This document shows, one piece after another, positions 12,565 through 24,700 of a DNA stretch of 64,000 nucleotides. Each line of letters starts with the position of its first letter. Position 1 is the first letter of the stretch. Made by a program: the position numbers and the translations under genes. Source of the DNA: Corallium rubrum (taxonomy: Eukaryota; Cnidaria; Anthozoa; Scleralcyonacea; Coralliidae); contig OZ035998.1 of the NCBI GenBank assembly GCA_964035015.1, positions 27,243,617 to 27,307,616 of the forward strand, in the 5' to 3' direction. Below the pieces are notes generated by a model. It was given only the letters and a program-made list of their open reading frames with translations. It had not been told where the DNA came from and did not search any database.

Positions 12565-12785
12565 GAGATACTGAGTTCGTTATCACAGAGGTTGTCTAAA
12601 AAACACCTCAGTCGCGATGATTAACCCTTATTTTCCCAACCGCGCATAAATCAAGTTAATTGCCCCAGGCTAATATATACTAGCCTGGGGCATTAACTTG
12701 ATTATGTGTGGTTGGGAGTAATTATTATAAATAAACAACCGCGGTACATCAAAGAAAACTGAGGTGATCGTGAACTAATTACGGT
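12565..12785. repeat. fold-back MITE with a strong central hairpin
   Basis: The core at 12634-12718 has arms of about 40 bp (CCCAACC..., AATCAAGTTAAT, GCCCCAGGCTA) around an ATATATA loop, with one or two mismatches. Weaker complementarity continues outwards through GTTC..ATCAC and CACCTCAGT. No duplication was defined. Confidence 0.6.
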
Positions 12786-12839
12786 TTGTACATGTAACTT
12801 AGTATCAACCCCTAAATAATAACTTAACCAAGTTTTAGA

Positions 12840-13213
12840 AGGTGTTTATATGGAAAACGGCTGACCCTCTTCGGAAGGCTGAAAAGAGTAATTGTACGTA
12901 CGACCAGGAAAAGCTAGCCGTCCTCGAAAGGCTAAAGCCTAGTTCTCATATGTCGCCAACAGTTGCAGATCGTCGCCGATGTATGACTTAGATGCATGTT
13001 AAGTAATAAAGAACAATGCAGAAAAGCACTGTTCTTTATTACTTAACATGCTGCTGCACTTCCCGTTTTAACATGCATCTAAATCAAAAATCGGCGGTGA
13101 TCTGCGAGCGTCGGCGATGTATGAGAACTAGGCTTTAGGAATACCCATGTAAATGCGAGGTGAAATCCGGCCCTCTAACTAGGGCGACTGACCCTCTCCA
13201 TATAAACACATCC
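12840..13213. mobile_element. MITE nested in a MITE
   Basis: Outer inverted ends, AGGTGTTTATATGG near 12840 and CCATATAAACACATCCT ending at 13213, enclose a second inverted pair at 12932-13138 (CTAAAGCCTAGTTCTCATA and its complement). Inside that, a third hairpin (GTTAAGTAATAAAGAAC / GTTCTTTATTACTTAAC) forms the centre. Order of insertion is inferred from concentric symmetry. Confidence 0.6.
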
Positions 13214-13294
13214 TAGTTCATTTTTTTATACTATTTAATTTTATATTATTTTTTTATATTATTTTACACACAACAATGTACTGCAATAGCATTA

Positions 13295-15036
13295 GCCTCC
13301 CCCAGACGTTTTTAGGGGACGCCTTCACGTTCCCCAAAACACCTGCTTGTCTGAGAGCAACATTCTGTTCCTTTTGTGTACCGGGAACCAATCAAATCAA
13401 TACGGTACTGTGCCAAATATAGATCAGCCAATCACAGGGATTTGCCCGATAAAATAATTTGCCCGAGAATGTGACTATATAACCGTCTATTATTTATTAA
13501 TCTATTCATGAAAATTCTAAATTTTTCATGCATATTACAGCTACGATAGAAGAAAATTGAAAAGATTTCGACTGCTTTTTGTTGATGCATGCTTTACTCA
13601 TTAAAATTAAAGACATTACAGAGTTTAATTCATGGAAGTGTATTCCTTAGTTCGTTTTTCACCACTGTCTGGCGGCTTGGCGACAGTAGACCGTCTACCC
13701 ATGACAAATAAAATTCCCTGACGTTAGCAAGAGTCTTAAAAATAATGTGGCGTAAATAAATTCATCCAAGTCCAACGACAACGACACAACGTAAAGTGTT
13801 AATCCGCAGTGTGGATGAACCTTTCATGTGTCGCTTGTCGACACGTTTTGGACGGCACGACCGAATAAAATTTTCTGGCTCAGCCGTTCATGGTAAACTT
13901 TTCGTCGCGTTTTGGACGCGACGTAACGAGATATCAAACGTCAGAGATAGTCCTGTTTCCAAATATTAGAAGTGTGAGTGATTATATAAAGATTGGAAAG
14001 AAATTTGGGACTCAAGCTCTCTCGTCCGCAGAGGCTTTGCGTGGATAATGAGGTCTAACATGAAGTAGCTACGTGCTAAGAGGGAAAACCGCTAGTGGGA
14101 GCCACATGCCTGGACCTTCCGCCCACGTTCCGGACGATGGGGAGACGGAAAACGTGAAAAGTAGCCTCTGCCAGATAATGTCATTCTCTGGACAAATTCG
14201 CAGTTCTCTGGTTATGGCAGACAGCGACGATAGATTGCACGAAGTACATTGTTTTGTTCAAGATCTAAGTTTAGAATGTACTTCTGGGTGTTATTCTGAA
14301 TTGTTCTATGGAAATCACCTGCGGAACGGATCGAAAAATTCGAAACGCTGCCAGACTGACTACTGACGAACGTTTATCGAACGTTGTAAACTGCCTGGAT
14401 GTTTTCCATAATTCCATTCCAGATTAACTTGATAACAAAGCCGACGAACAGCGCTGGAAATATTCTCCGCGCTAACTTTCTACGACATAATGGTAAGATC
14501 TATGTTTACAACACTCTGTCCTTTGAGATCAATAATAAACTTTCTCATGTAGCGTTTGTTTTATAGTTTTATTTGCATAATTCAAAACCGGAAAATCCTG
14601 TTCTTGTGTTACAATAACATTGACGAGTTGAGAATTGTCTGGCGGCAATTTAAATGTGTCTTTTGTTCACAATTTATTGATTTCTGACGTTTGCGTAGTA
14701 GATTTGATTACATATTGAAATCCCGAATCTGGCGCCTAGTTCATCACGGAATTTGGGCGCCATATTGACATCATTATCTGGCAGAGGTGCATTTTCTTTC
14801 CCTCTTCCCATCATTCCCTGCGCGTCCCCCCTTTCGCTCGCACGCCTTCCCCTCTGAGCCACTGCGAAGGAGAGAGGGACTCAAGCTACAGCTGTCTAAG
14901 CAAGATTTTTTTCTTTCCAGATTTTGGAAATTTCCAGCTGATTGGTCCATCACATAGAACGGGATGTTGCGCTCCGACAAGCAGGCGTTTCTCGGGGCGG
15001 ATTTATCGCCTCCCTAAAAACGACTGCGGGGGAAGC
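13295..15036. mobile_element. 1.7 kb element with inverted ends of about 130 bp
   Basis: The left end GCCTCCCCCAGACGTTTTTA and the right-end complement of GCTTCCCCCGCAGTCGTTTT align onwards through CACCTGCTTGTC..AGAGCAACAT and GGAACCAATCA. Both ends abut TA (13293-13294, 15037-15038), which may be a 2-bp duplication. The interior has no recognisable transposase; the 97-codon ORF at 14073-14366 matches nothing known to me. The superfamily is undetermined. Confidence 0.55.
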
Positions 15037-16782
15037 TACAGTAGCATCAGCACTCACCAAAATAGAAATAGTAACCGATCAACTATAATTGTCACAAAAC
15101 AAATAATGACAAAAAAAGTTCGCTTAACTGAACCGCGGGAACTAAAAAATTAGTACTGTACATAGAGAGTGTTCAGGAAATTGCCACACCTGTAGGTGTC
15201 GCTTATCGCGGCAACAATAAACGAAGGTTCGGAAACCATACGCACACACAAAGCACAGATTAAGCATACTTGCGTACTTTAAAGAGGCTATGTCACGTTA
15301 TTTTAGCCTTAATTGTCTTATGTTGCATGAAATTCTTCAATTTGCATGAAATTCAATATTAAAGCTGTACATTAATTTGATTGTGAAATACGAGTCACTC
15401 GTTGCCGGAGCACAACTTGAGCAAGTCTCTGCCACTTGGGATCTACCATCACAGCAGACAGCAGATGTGAAAAAGAAATTCGATGCAGAATTGGAATGGC
15501 GAAAGCGAAATTCTACGACAACCACCAGTAGGATGAACATCAAAACCAAGAAACAGCCGATTAAACATTATAAGCTTCAGAGAGTTGGACATTCAGGAAG
15601 ACAGAAATCAAACAGGTGGAGGCTTTTAAGATGTGATGCTGGAGAAAGATGCCCAAAATCAGCTATAAAGAACCAACCTCGTACCCAGGCTCTTTTCAAC
15701 CCGCCGCGTGGAGAAAAGACCCTGGTATATCATGGTCACGTGACTACCAAAATCTGGTTGTAACAAATTTTGTTTGGGCAGGGGTGGGGTAGAGATGATT
15801 TAAAGCTGCCTGAAAGATTTTACCGTTTGAGGAAATACTTCGATCTTGGATTCAAGAGTTCAGCGCTAAGTGGGTACAATATGGCTATGATTTCTGATTA
15901 TGTTCACAAGAAACGGGTGACGTACGAGAGACTGACGGCGTAGAAAAGCGAAAACCAATGACCGCAGGTGGTAAATATTTTTCCCGTTTTAAATTCGGAT
16001 CTAGCTGCTCGGAGTTTTTTGCTATAATGCTATCCTTACACACACAGACACGCTACTTGTTTTGATGTGAATACTACGCAAATTATCGAAGTGTGGAGCG
16101 GAGAGAAAGTCTTATACTATTTACACTGCGTCGTTGGACGGACACGAAACTGATTCGTCTCGCACAGGACGAGGCAAATTTTTGATATAAACAAGTGAAA
16201 TATACAAAGATATTCAGTACTCAGACTTGAGGGCTGATCATTAATTTTACAGTAACGAAAAATTATTGGCAACATACATCACACCAAATAAATCGTAAAA
16301 ATACAAAGCGCTGAGATATTTTCCTCGGGGTTGTCTACGTTGTTGTTTATCCAAATTAAAACTTCTGACTGCCGTCTGGGTAAATGTCGACGATCGTCCG
16401 AATGCTTCGAATTTCTCTCTGCTCTACACCTCGGTAGTTTACGTATAGTATTCACATCAAAACAAGTTGTGTATAAGAATAAGCATTATAGTCCAAATCT
16501 TGAGCAGCTAGAGAAGGAATAGGTGAATTTGAAATGGTGAATTCTTTACCGTCTGCGATCTGCTTCTTTGCTTCGCTTCTCTGCGGCGCGAGTCTCTTCT
16601 ACGTTACCCGTTTCTTGTCAACATAATCAGAAATCATATCGTACTCACTTAGCGCTGAACTCTTGAATCCAACATCGAAGTATTTTCTCAAACGATATTT
16701 CTTTCAAACGAAAGCTTCGAATCCTCTCTACCCCACCCCTGCCCAAACAAAATTTGTCACAACCAGATTTTGGTAGTCACTA

Positions 16783-18175
16783 CAATCTCGTTCCCAGAGC
16801 CTTCTCACGCGGGCCGCGCCCGTCGACCGAAGGCTCTGGGATAATCCATCGTCTCTTGCCAAAATTTAGCTTCCGTCGCAAATGAGCATGCGTGAGATTA
16901 CGAAGCGCTTTGAAATATTATTTACATTTACTGCGGTTTTCAAGACTATTCGATGTTGTCGGTATCTTAGATTTATTTGTTATGGCCTCGAAAAACGTTG
17001 ATTTATTTAATGCTGCATTGAAGTATGCACTGCGAGAAACAAATAGTGATGGATTACGCATGCACCAAAGAAAAGCAGTTCGAAGCCCTGAAGACGATTG
17101 TTGTCGAACGAAAAGACACCCTGTGTGTTCTTCCCACTGGTTATGGGAAATCGCTTATTTACCACCGAATAAACTTGTCAAGAACTAAACAGCCTTTTAA
17201 ACAGCAAGTAATCGACGGGTTTTGAATGGTTCCAAGAGAGAGAGCGGTGAGTAGCAAACTTGTCGTAGCCGCCGAAGTGGCACGGCGGGTATAAATAACG
17301 GCATATAATTATCTTGTCATTTGTGGAACAAGATGACTAGTAATTTCAGAACTACGCATCGTTGAAATATATTGTGTACGTATGTTGTTATATGTTGAAT
17401 GAGCTTTGATTTGATTTGATGTAGAGTTCAAGATTCTGCGTTTTATGAAACTTGTTACACTGTCCAAAATGTGCGAACCACTATTCCAAATAATATTTCA
17501 TTACAAATATACAGGAAATCGACGCGATGAACCAAAACAATAGCAAATTGAAATTTCTACCCCAAATAGAATTTTTCAATAGCTTCTGTATGATATATAT
17601 CTCAATGTTGTGCGTTAAATATTTCAAAAGAAATCCTAATTTCTGTAACACTTGTGAGAAGTCAATTTCCTGTTTATTTGTAATATTATTTCAAACAGTG
17701 GTTCGCACATTTTGGACATTTTAACAAGTTTAATAAAACGTAGAATTTTGAACGATACATCAAATGAAAGCTCATTCAACACGTAACAGCATTCGTACAC
17801 CATATACTTCAACGATATGTAGTTCTGAAATTACTAGCCATCTTGTTCCACAACTGACAAGATACCGCACCTCGGGCAACACGCCACTTCAGAACTCACC
17901 GCTTTCCCTTTCGAAACCAGCATAAGCCACCGAATACTTGCTGTTCAACTGCTGTTTGGTTCCAGAGGTTTGGTTCTTGACAACTTTTAGTCGCCAGATA
18001 AAATTTGAAACCCTTCACGGCTTTCGAAAGACAAAACTAGCCACTGTCAACATGAGAAAATCCAGCGAAAGTCTCCCGAGCAAAGAACCAATGAAATGTC
18101 GATTTGAAACGGATTATCCCAGAGCCTTCGGTTGGCGGGCGCGGCCCGCGTGAGAAGGCTCTGGGAACGAGATTG
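16783..18175. mobile_element. MULE-like element B nested in A
   Basis: Ends are CAATCTCGTTCCCAGAGCC and its complement. The flanks TAGTCACTA (16774-16782) and TAGTCACGA (18176-18184) match at 8 of 9 positions. Each terminus is itself a hairpin, GGCTCTGGGA against TCCCAGAGCC. Internal inverted arms run at about 17100-17525 and 17640-18000. The left arm carries a helicase gene fragment, giving a Pack-MULE-like composition. Confidence 0.72.
16982..17190 (+). pseudogene. RecQ-like helicase N-terminal fragment
   Basis: From the ATG at 16982 the frame reads as the start of a helicase. It then shifts near 17030 into a frame containing KQFEALKTIV, VVERKDTLCVL and LPTGYGKSLIY, which are the Q-motif region and Walker A (motif I) of a RecQ-type DEAH helicase. 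It ends after about 60 codons, before motif II. An inverted, more decayed trace of its 3' end (ACTTGCTGTT..GTTCTTGACAA) lies in the opposite arm at about 17935-17990. A full helicase would need over 400 residues, so this is a captured, frameshifted piece. Confidence 0.7.
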
Positions 18176-18569
18176 TAGTCACGAGGTCTTTTCTCCACGC
18201 GGCAGGTTGAAAAGGGCCTGGGTACGAGGTCGATAAAGAACATTCGTCTCCAACGACGAAGTGCTAAAATAAGGTGACATATAGCCACTTTAACCAAGGC
18301 ATGTACAAACAAAACAGAAGTACATAATTTAGCCCAATATTTTGTTTGATTTTGTTGTAATTTTTTGTCAAAAAAAGTTTAAACAGGAACCCAGATGGTA
18401 GACTGAAGTAAAAACAACTTCAAGCTGACAACACTTAGAAAAACATTCAACTGAAAATTAACTGACACAATGCGACCTGTTGCCCAACAAGTATTTGTGA
18501 CACATGTACGGTTTGACTCGTTCCCAGGTCTAAATATTGTAAACAACCAACCTCGTCTCCAGTCTCCAG

Positions 18570-18640
18570 GGCCAATTACTGGACAACCTTCCGAGTGCTA
18601 GCCGAACGCTCTAACCATTAAGTCACTGGGACCCAGATGG
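18570..18640 (-). repeat. tRNA-like head of a SINE or tRNA pseudogene
   Basis: On the minus strand TGGTTAGAGCGTTCGGCTAG resembles an A box, D arm and anticodon arm. The B-box GGTTCRA is missing or degraded. The acceptor stem does not close convincingly. Confidence 0.35.
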
Positions 18641-18664
18641 TAGACCGAGGTTGTTCAGTTACCA

Positions 18665-18985
18665 ACAGGGCCATTTCTGGGGCTGGGCAAAAATGGCGGC
18701 CAAAAACAAAATGGCGGGAACAATTGTCCCTTGCACAGGCGGCCAAAAATGCGCCATATAATGGCCAGCCTTTACTAAGTTTATCGCGTCTAGTCAGGCT
18801 TTCGATTGACTTGCAAAACTTCAACAATTTACCTGCCTTGCTTCCACCAATCAGAATACCTAAAACATCCAATGTTATCTTGACCAATCAGATTTGGTGA
18901 TAGCTCAGCCTGTGGCAGGGCCATTTGTTCTCGCCATTTGGTTTTTGGCCGCTATCTTGGCCCAGCCCTGGGTTTAAGTCCCATC
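18665..18985. mobile_element. MITE with GGCTGGGC...GCGGCCAAAAAC ends
   Basis: Left AGGGCCATTTCTGGGGCTGG, with GGCGGCCAAAAAC and AAATGGCGGGAACAA. The right complement shows the same blocks in the same order (GGGCTGGGCC, GCGGCCAAAAAC, AAATGGCGAGAACAAATGG). The total is about 320 bp with no coding content. No clear duplication was found. Confidence 0.6.
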
Positions 18986-19020
18986 TGGAGCTCAAAAAGC
19001 AAAAGTTACTTAAGCCTTGC

Positions 19021-20110
19021 TGCCCTTGTATGTCATATTATTAGCACATTTGAGTCTGCAAGACATGTGTATTTGTCAGCGTTTTACGTGATAGCGCATG
19101 AGTATTTGGAATATTTCCTGATATACGATCCGGCAAATTCCCGATATCCCGCTGCTCCTCGTCTGGCTTCGGCCTCCTTCGCATTGTCCAAAAGTAGTTC
19201 AAAACCTATAACTCAGCGGCAAATATGTCTAAAATAATGCGTGCGTCGATTTTCAAACCATGGTAAATCAAACAAGCAGACAACAAGCATCAATTCAATA
19301 CCAAAATACTGCAGAAAATCGCGGAGTTATGGCCATTTTAAGCAAAACGAAGTCGTTTAGCGGACATAGATACTCTAAACTATCTTTAAAACAACTAGGC
19401 TGGGACAAGGGAAGGGAAGGTAATATTTTATCGTTTTTATATCATTCGAAACCGTAAGAATCCCATCTTGCCGGAACAAGCTTCGCATGTAGGAATTTGT
19501 GTTGTTTATAACGTGCAGCGAAGGTTTTTCGCAGGGAATTTTGCAGCTTTTCATGCTTGTTGTTAACTAATCTACTACTATCTCGCCCGTAATGTTGAAT
19601 TTCTCGGGGACAAGGTCTATCGGCATCGACATGGCATAATTTCAGGCTTATTTTGTTCGCAAGCATTTGTTTGCCCGAATTCGATCTTCGCATTTCAAGA
19701 ATCGTAGTTTATTTCGGCATTTGTAATACAATTTACTATAAATATTGGGAGTCGGGCGGGTATTGCGTAAATACTAAGTCGCTCATTTCTGGCTATGTTG
19801 TATGTCATATTATTAGCACAGACCTGGAAAATGTGTTTAATGTTCCTTGGATACTGAATTTGTCGTTTAAAATATTCCTCAAAAGTGCGCGAAAACAGAC
19901 TCGGACCCCACGTACGCTCAGCGCAACTTTCTCTTGTGTGTTTGGCTATGAGGCTGCACAAAAGCAATGTGAAATTGACTGTACACTGGTTGGTTGTGTC
20001 CAAGGTTCCCCAGTGAATAATTGCATGAGCATATTAGTAACAAGACAAGTCGCCGAGTACTTTAATTCATGCAATATTTCCCGATTTCCAGACTTGACTC
20101 CATAATTAAG
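19021..20110. repeat. non-coding stretch with a 24-bp direct repeat
   Basis: TTGTATGTCATATTATTAGC plus ACA occurs at about 19024-19047 and again at 19798-19821. The intervening 750 bp shows no domain. The repeats could be remnants of a deletion or of solo terminal repeats. Confidence 0.35.
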
Positions 20111-21237
20111 GTAGACTAAATTTCAAGGCGTTTCTCGGGGCACGGCAAACGTACTTGAGTTACTTCCCCCAGATGAGACGGCCAGACGCGTGAACCACAG
20201 ACCGTGTCTGCGACGAATTACATAAATTCAATTCCCAATATCAAAGACTATAATAATATATGGTCTTAAATTTAAATTACTTTCATGATCCTGTAGGCGG
20301 AATGACGAAAAGGGCTTCCTGTTGTAGATCAATGGAACTCAATTACGTTAGTCGGAACACCTTCGGATGCATTGAAACAATTCAAATTCTGTAATTTTCA
20401 AATTCTGTCAACAAATATATGAGGATTGGTGAACACTTCACAATCTGAAAAAACGAGAACTGAATACGATTCCTCAAAATTCATTCTTAAAGTACTATGC
20501 GAAAAACCCAAATTCCCCAAATGTTCCTCAATCTTAGGGCCTCAGCAAATGTTCCTCAGAACCCCGTGATCCCACTTTTTTGCAGATCTGTGCTAGTAGT
20601 GCTGAAAATGCAAGATACGTCCATCCATACATACAGTGTATAATTAAATATGGTATATAAGGTATATATATCTTACGTCCATTTTCTTATAAAGGCCATA
20701 GTTTAAGATTAGACTGTGTGTCAATGCAAGTCGATGCGGCTTCATTGGATGATTAGGCCCTGCAAAAATGTAAGAAAAATTATTTACATCATCAACCAAA
20801 GTGGTATGAGCATGAACCACAGAGTGTAATGGAAAACAAATATTGCAATATTTTGCAATTCAAACTGATCATGTTATCCAGGCAAGGAGACCAAATATTG
20901 TAGTGGTAAACAAACTTGAGAGAACATGTCAGCTGATTGATGTAGCTAATTGCCCTGCAGATCGTTAAGTGGCAGAAAAGGAAGAGAAGATAAAAAAGTA
21001 TTTAGGATTTAGCTCGAGAAATTGGCAGGTTATGGAAAGTAAAAGTTAAAATAACCCCTGTTGTAATTAACTGGAGCATTAGGAACGGTCCTAAAACAAT
21101 GGGGGGATAGGATAAAGGAATATCAATTAAGCCGCACAAATCCAAATGTCGGTATTATTGGGTGCTTGAAATCTGAGGTTGCTTGCTGCAACTTTTCAAG
21201 TTAATATCCATGCAGTATACTGTGTATTGTGAATTAT
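20111..21237. other. unassigned AT-rich stretch
   Basis: No gene, strong inverted repeat or tandem array recognised. Confidence 0.45.
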
Positions 21238-21420
21238 GTCAATAATAATAATAATAATAATAATACTTTATTTAAGCAGGGTAGCTAGAATTACAATTAA
21301 AATAATTTTCGCCTATATAGGCCCTAAACATTACATAATTACATATAAATAACACTATATTACAATCAAAAAAATATATACAATTTAACTATATACAATC
21401 ATTTGTTCTAAGCGGTGAAA
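21238..21420 (-). mobile_element. 3' end of a LINE with an (ATT)n tail
   Basis: On the minus strand the sequence runs through CTACCCTGCTTAAATAAAGT into (ATT)n. This is the usual layout of a CR1/L2-type non-LTR retrotransposon 3' end with its microsatellite tail. No coding part is attached. Confidence 0.45.
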
Positions 21421-21823
21421 ATTAGGGATAATTACAAGTTCCGTTCTGTCAGAATTAGTTTTAATTCCAAGAATCCCAGCATGTTTGAAGAAATACCTGC
21501 AGGCATCGTAGGCGCTGCCATCTTACATTTGATGACGTAAAATGGTTGCACTTTTTAACCAATGACTTGGAATAATAAGTGCAACCATTTTACATATAAT
21601 CAAATCCAAGATGGCGATGCCCATGAGGGCTCTTTTTTCAAATATGCGGGATCCACTGACAGCCAAATCAATATTTTAAAAATAAAATTTGAATTAAATA
21701 CAAATTCATATATTTATCATTCTGTGTTGATTTGTTCCTTAATCCATTAACTCCATTCGACTGATATTAACGTCTCAACAGGGTTTAATTTAACCTGAAT
21801 GTCATGTAGGCCTATTTGTTCTC

Positions 21824-22546
21824 GCCTTCCGCTAAACCCGACAGCGCGGACAAGGAAGCGTGGGCGCGCGAGAAGGCGAGAAAAATAAAGGCCTGAGGAA
21901 ACTCTTATTAAAACCGTCGGGACTCCGTCGATCTCACGGACGGGAACTCCGAAGAAAGGATTTTGATTGGTTGCTCAACCGTGGTTGCTCATTCACATAA
22001 ATAACTTGCCCAAGGTGACAACGTTTGCCGACTCTTTTGCTTTCCTATCCCGTCGTCGATGGACTTGCTGAAGGGCTTCTAACGCATCCGACATATCAAG
22101 GAATAGCTTGTAGCTGCAATATACGACTTACTTAATCTTGCACATATTTTGCACAGCGACCTTCGCACGTTTTCTCTCTGCACTTCAATACCAATCGCTG
22201 ACAGGAGATCACATATGATGAAGACGGTTTCTGAATGCAGTCCTTGCACAGTACTAACAAGATCTTTATTTCTTACAAGTACAGTACTCTTAAAAGTTCG
22301 CAGACTAAAAATGCCATTCATGAAATGAACAACTTTTTCTGTGGGATGAAATCATGAAATCAAAACATACGCTTTGGGTTTTTTTTGACAACACATATCA
22401 ATCATATCTCGTTAATTTTTAAAAATAACAAAGTGGGTGGAAGACTGTTTTAATAAGAGTTTCCTGAGTTTCCTCAGGCCTTTATTTTTCTCGCCTTCTC
22501 GCGCGCCCGCGCCTCCTCGTTCGCGCTGTCGGGTTTAGCGGAAGGC
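21824..22546. mobile_element. 0.72 kb element with inverted ends of about 90 bp, MULE-like
   Basis: The left GCCTTCCGCTAAACCCGACA ... AAGGCCTGAGGAAACTCTTA is matched by the complement of 22455-22546. The interior has an 80-codon minus-strand ORF (22079-22321) of unknown nature that could be a captured exon. The flanks TTGTTCTC and TTGTGACTC are at best a degraded duplication. Confidence 0.55.
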
Positions 22547-23339
22547 TTGTGACTCGCATGTCGTGACTCGCGTGACCAACTTGGATTGGTTTCATTAACT
22601 AAGAGTACCAAGTTGTGATAGACTTAAAGAAGTTGCTCAAATTGACAGGAAATGAGAATACTTGATGTGAAAATATTGTGACCCCCGTGACCCAAATGAG
22701 GGTGTTTTCACTGTGGGCTAACACGAAGCCGATACCTCATTTTGAAATTTAAAATTTGAAGTAAGTTATTAAATAGCAATGACAAGTTGAATACAAGTTG
22801 AATACATAAAATAATGAAGAAGTTTAGTTTTGATAAAAGAAATAGGACCCTTTTCTTAAAAAGTAAATTATCTATGTTCTTATTTCTGTTCCCACAATGC
22901 CTGTGTGTAATTGTGGTAATTTTTGTTCTTTCAACAATGTGTCATTTCTGTGGATGGCTGTATTATTTGTTGTTAAGGGTTTTTTTCTGCTGTGCACGTA
23001 GGGCAAGAACTTCGTGTATGCATGCACGCTAAGGTACCCATGTAGTTTAGTATATTGCCCTTCACTGAGAGGGTTGATCAACCACAGACACGACTTTTGT
23101 TAGGTTGTGTTTATTGATAGCTCTCACTCACGTTCACTCGCTAGGACGGTCTCTCAGTCACTCCCACATTTGCCAAAAACTCCCTTATCATATAACTCAC
23201 ACCTATAATAAATCTATAAAATTAATTGCATTAAAAGTCATTAATTAAATCATTAATAATTTATTTAATATCCATCTTATGTTTAAAAATACAATGGATT
23301 TACAACTTTATGCACTATAAGATATACTTTAAAACTATT
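22547..23339. other. unassigned stretch
   Basis: No domain-bearing ORF or repeat recognised. Confidence 0.4.
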
Positions 23340-24040
23340 TTAATAAAACTATGTACAAATGAATTCGGATAGAAAGTCGGTTAAAATAAAGAAATTGCTC
23401 CAGGAATAAACGATAGTTCGTGTCTTTTAGTGTGAGAGGATATATGGGCGGACTCTTCCCATTCTTAAGTCTTAATGATTCATTACTGGATTAGGAATAT
23501 TTTTATTGCACGGATGCATTACAACTTTTCGGATTTTTTCATACTCCCGAATGGCAAAGCTGTCTCGTCGCTGCGTCAGAGGATGTAGAGATTCACTATA
23601 GGTAAACCCAAAATTCTCAGACTTCTAGCCTGGATATTCTCTATCTCTTCATTTAGATATTGTGGCAGTCCACCCCATATTGCGGCCGCATATTCCAAAA
23701 CAGGTCTATTTTTTGTTTCCCGCTTTGGTCGGTAGATTGGCTGTGCGACATTCCCAGTAATTTCTTCAATGTGAGTACTCCATTTAAGGTTACCCTGTAT
23801 GCAGACACCTAGCGCGGTTTAAACTAGTTCATCTTTAAAACAAATCCACATATCTCTTGTGTTGGGTTTTTTTCGAATTTAAGACCATCATATTTCTGCC
23901 AGCCCATCCGTTCACTGCGTCAAGTACCTCTTGCATGTGACTGGAGTGGGTACAGTCATCAGCATATTTGTAGGTGTAGATGGCTAGATGGTCAGGGATT
24001 GAACAATGTTGGTGGTACAGTACTGTGCAGAAATAACCTA
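23340..24040 (-). pseudogene. LINE reverse transcriptase, 3' part (CR1/L2/jockey-like)
   Basis: Reading from 24040 downwards: the YADD catalytic motif (YKYADDCTHS at about 23950-23980), then AVNGWAGRNMMVLNSKKTQ, a frameshift, LGVCIQGNLKWSTHIEEIT, then RPVLEYAAAIWGGLPQYL and IQARSLRIL, ending in stops by about 23400. These are RT motifs C to E and the thumb of a non-LTR element. The 5' half, including the endonuclease and RT motifs 0-B, is absent; truncation lies at about 24040, next to an unrelated GC-rich inverted repeat. Several stops and frameshifts make it inactive. Confidence 0.82.
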
Positions 24041-24043
24041 ACA

Positions 24044-24150
24044 CTGCGTCTGCGGGCGCTCTGCGGGCGGTTGTGCGGCTGCCGCAAGGTCGCTGTGGTG
24101 TCTGCGCGCGGTTTCACGTCCACCTTGCGACTGCGGTTCTGCAGACGCAG
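24044..24150. repeat. GC-rich inverted repeat
   Basis: CTGCGTCTGCGGGCGC... at the left and ...GCGGTTCTGCAGACGCAG at the right, 107 bp in all, with 10 bp of perfect end complementarity. It abuts the truncated end of the LINE. Confidence 0.55.
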
Positions 24151-24189
24151 GAACCACAGTTGATGGTCGTCAAACGTCGAAACACCCGA

Positions 24190-24480
24190 GTGTTACAGAA
24201 TTCAGTCTATCTAAACTATTAAACTGTATGGAGCAGGTACAAAAACCGCCAAAGCAGAAGTCGCTGAGTCGAGAATTTAGTCTATCTAAGGGACTGGTAT
24301 AAAGACTGCCAACGAAAGAGTCGCTGAGGTATAGAATCTCGTGATCTAATCTAAATCACCAACGAACGAGTCGCGGAGATTCTGAATTCAGTACATCTAA
24401 CGACAGCTACATAATTATAAAGATTGCCCGAACGAGTTGATGAGATATATAACTTAGTCTATCTAAGCGCGACAGCGATT
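24190..24480. repeat. degenerate tandem repeat of about 62 bp
   Basis: Five imperfect units share GARTCGCTGAG, then ATTTAGTCTATCTAAG (variants at about 24197, 24265, 24325, 24385, 24445). It lies just upstream of the BEL/Pao pol. It could be the retroelement's untranslated leader or a local host repeat. Confidence 0.6.
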
Positions 24481-24700
24481 GACAAGAGATTTTCCATAAA
24501 GGCGAACTTGGAATCAAACATTCAAACTTCGAAACTTTGAAATCAATATCCGAAATTCCGAACCGCGCCGCGGTTATAAGAAGAGTCAGCGGGTTTTAAA
24601 ACAACATTATGATTCTATGGCCTGCAGATTGCTTGATTGAAAGTTTCATTCCGAAGCGGAGTTTCCGAAAAACAGTTTTGTAAATTAAAGTTTTACTATT

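Larger units (their letters stand above)
15674..18232. mobile_element. MULE-like element A (outer)
   Basis: Starts CAACCTCGTACCCAGGC and ends with the complement of CGACCTCGTACCCAGGC. ATAAAGAAC is duplicated exactly at 15665-15673 and 18233-18241. A 9-bp duplication with very long inverted arms (15738-16110 against 16415-16782) is typical of Mutator-like elements. The right arm is interrupted by element B. Without B it would be about 1.16 kb. No transposase was seen. Confidence 0.72.

Noticed and set aside
14073..14366. 97-codon ORF as a gene
   Set aside because: No recognised domain, inside an inverted-repeat element, no splice or promoter support.
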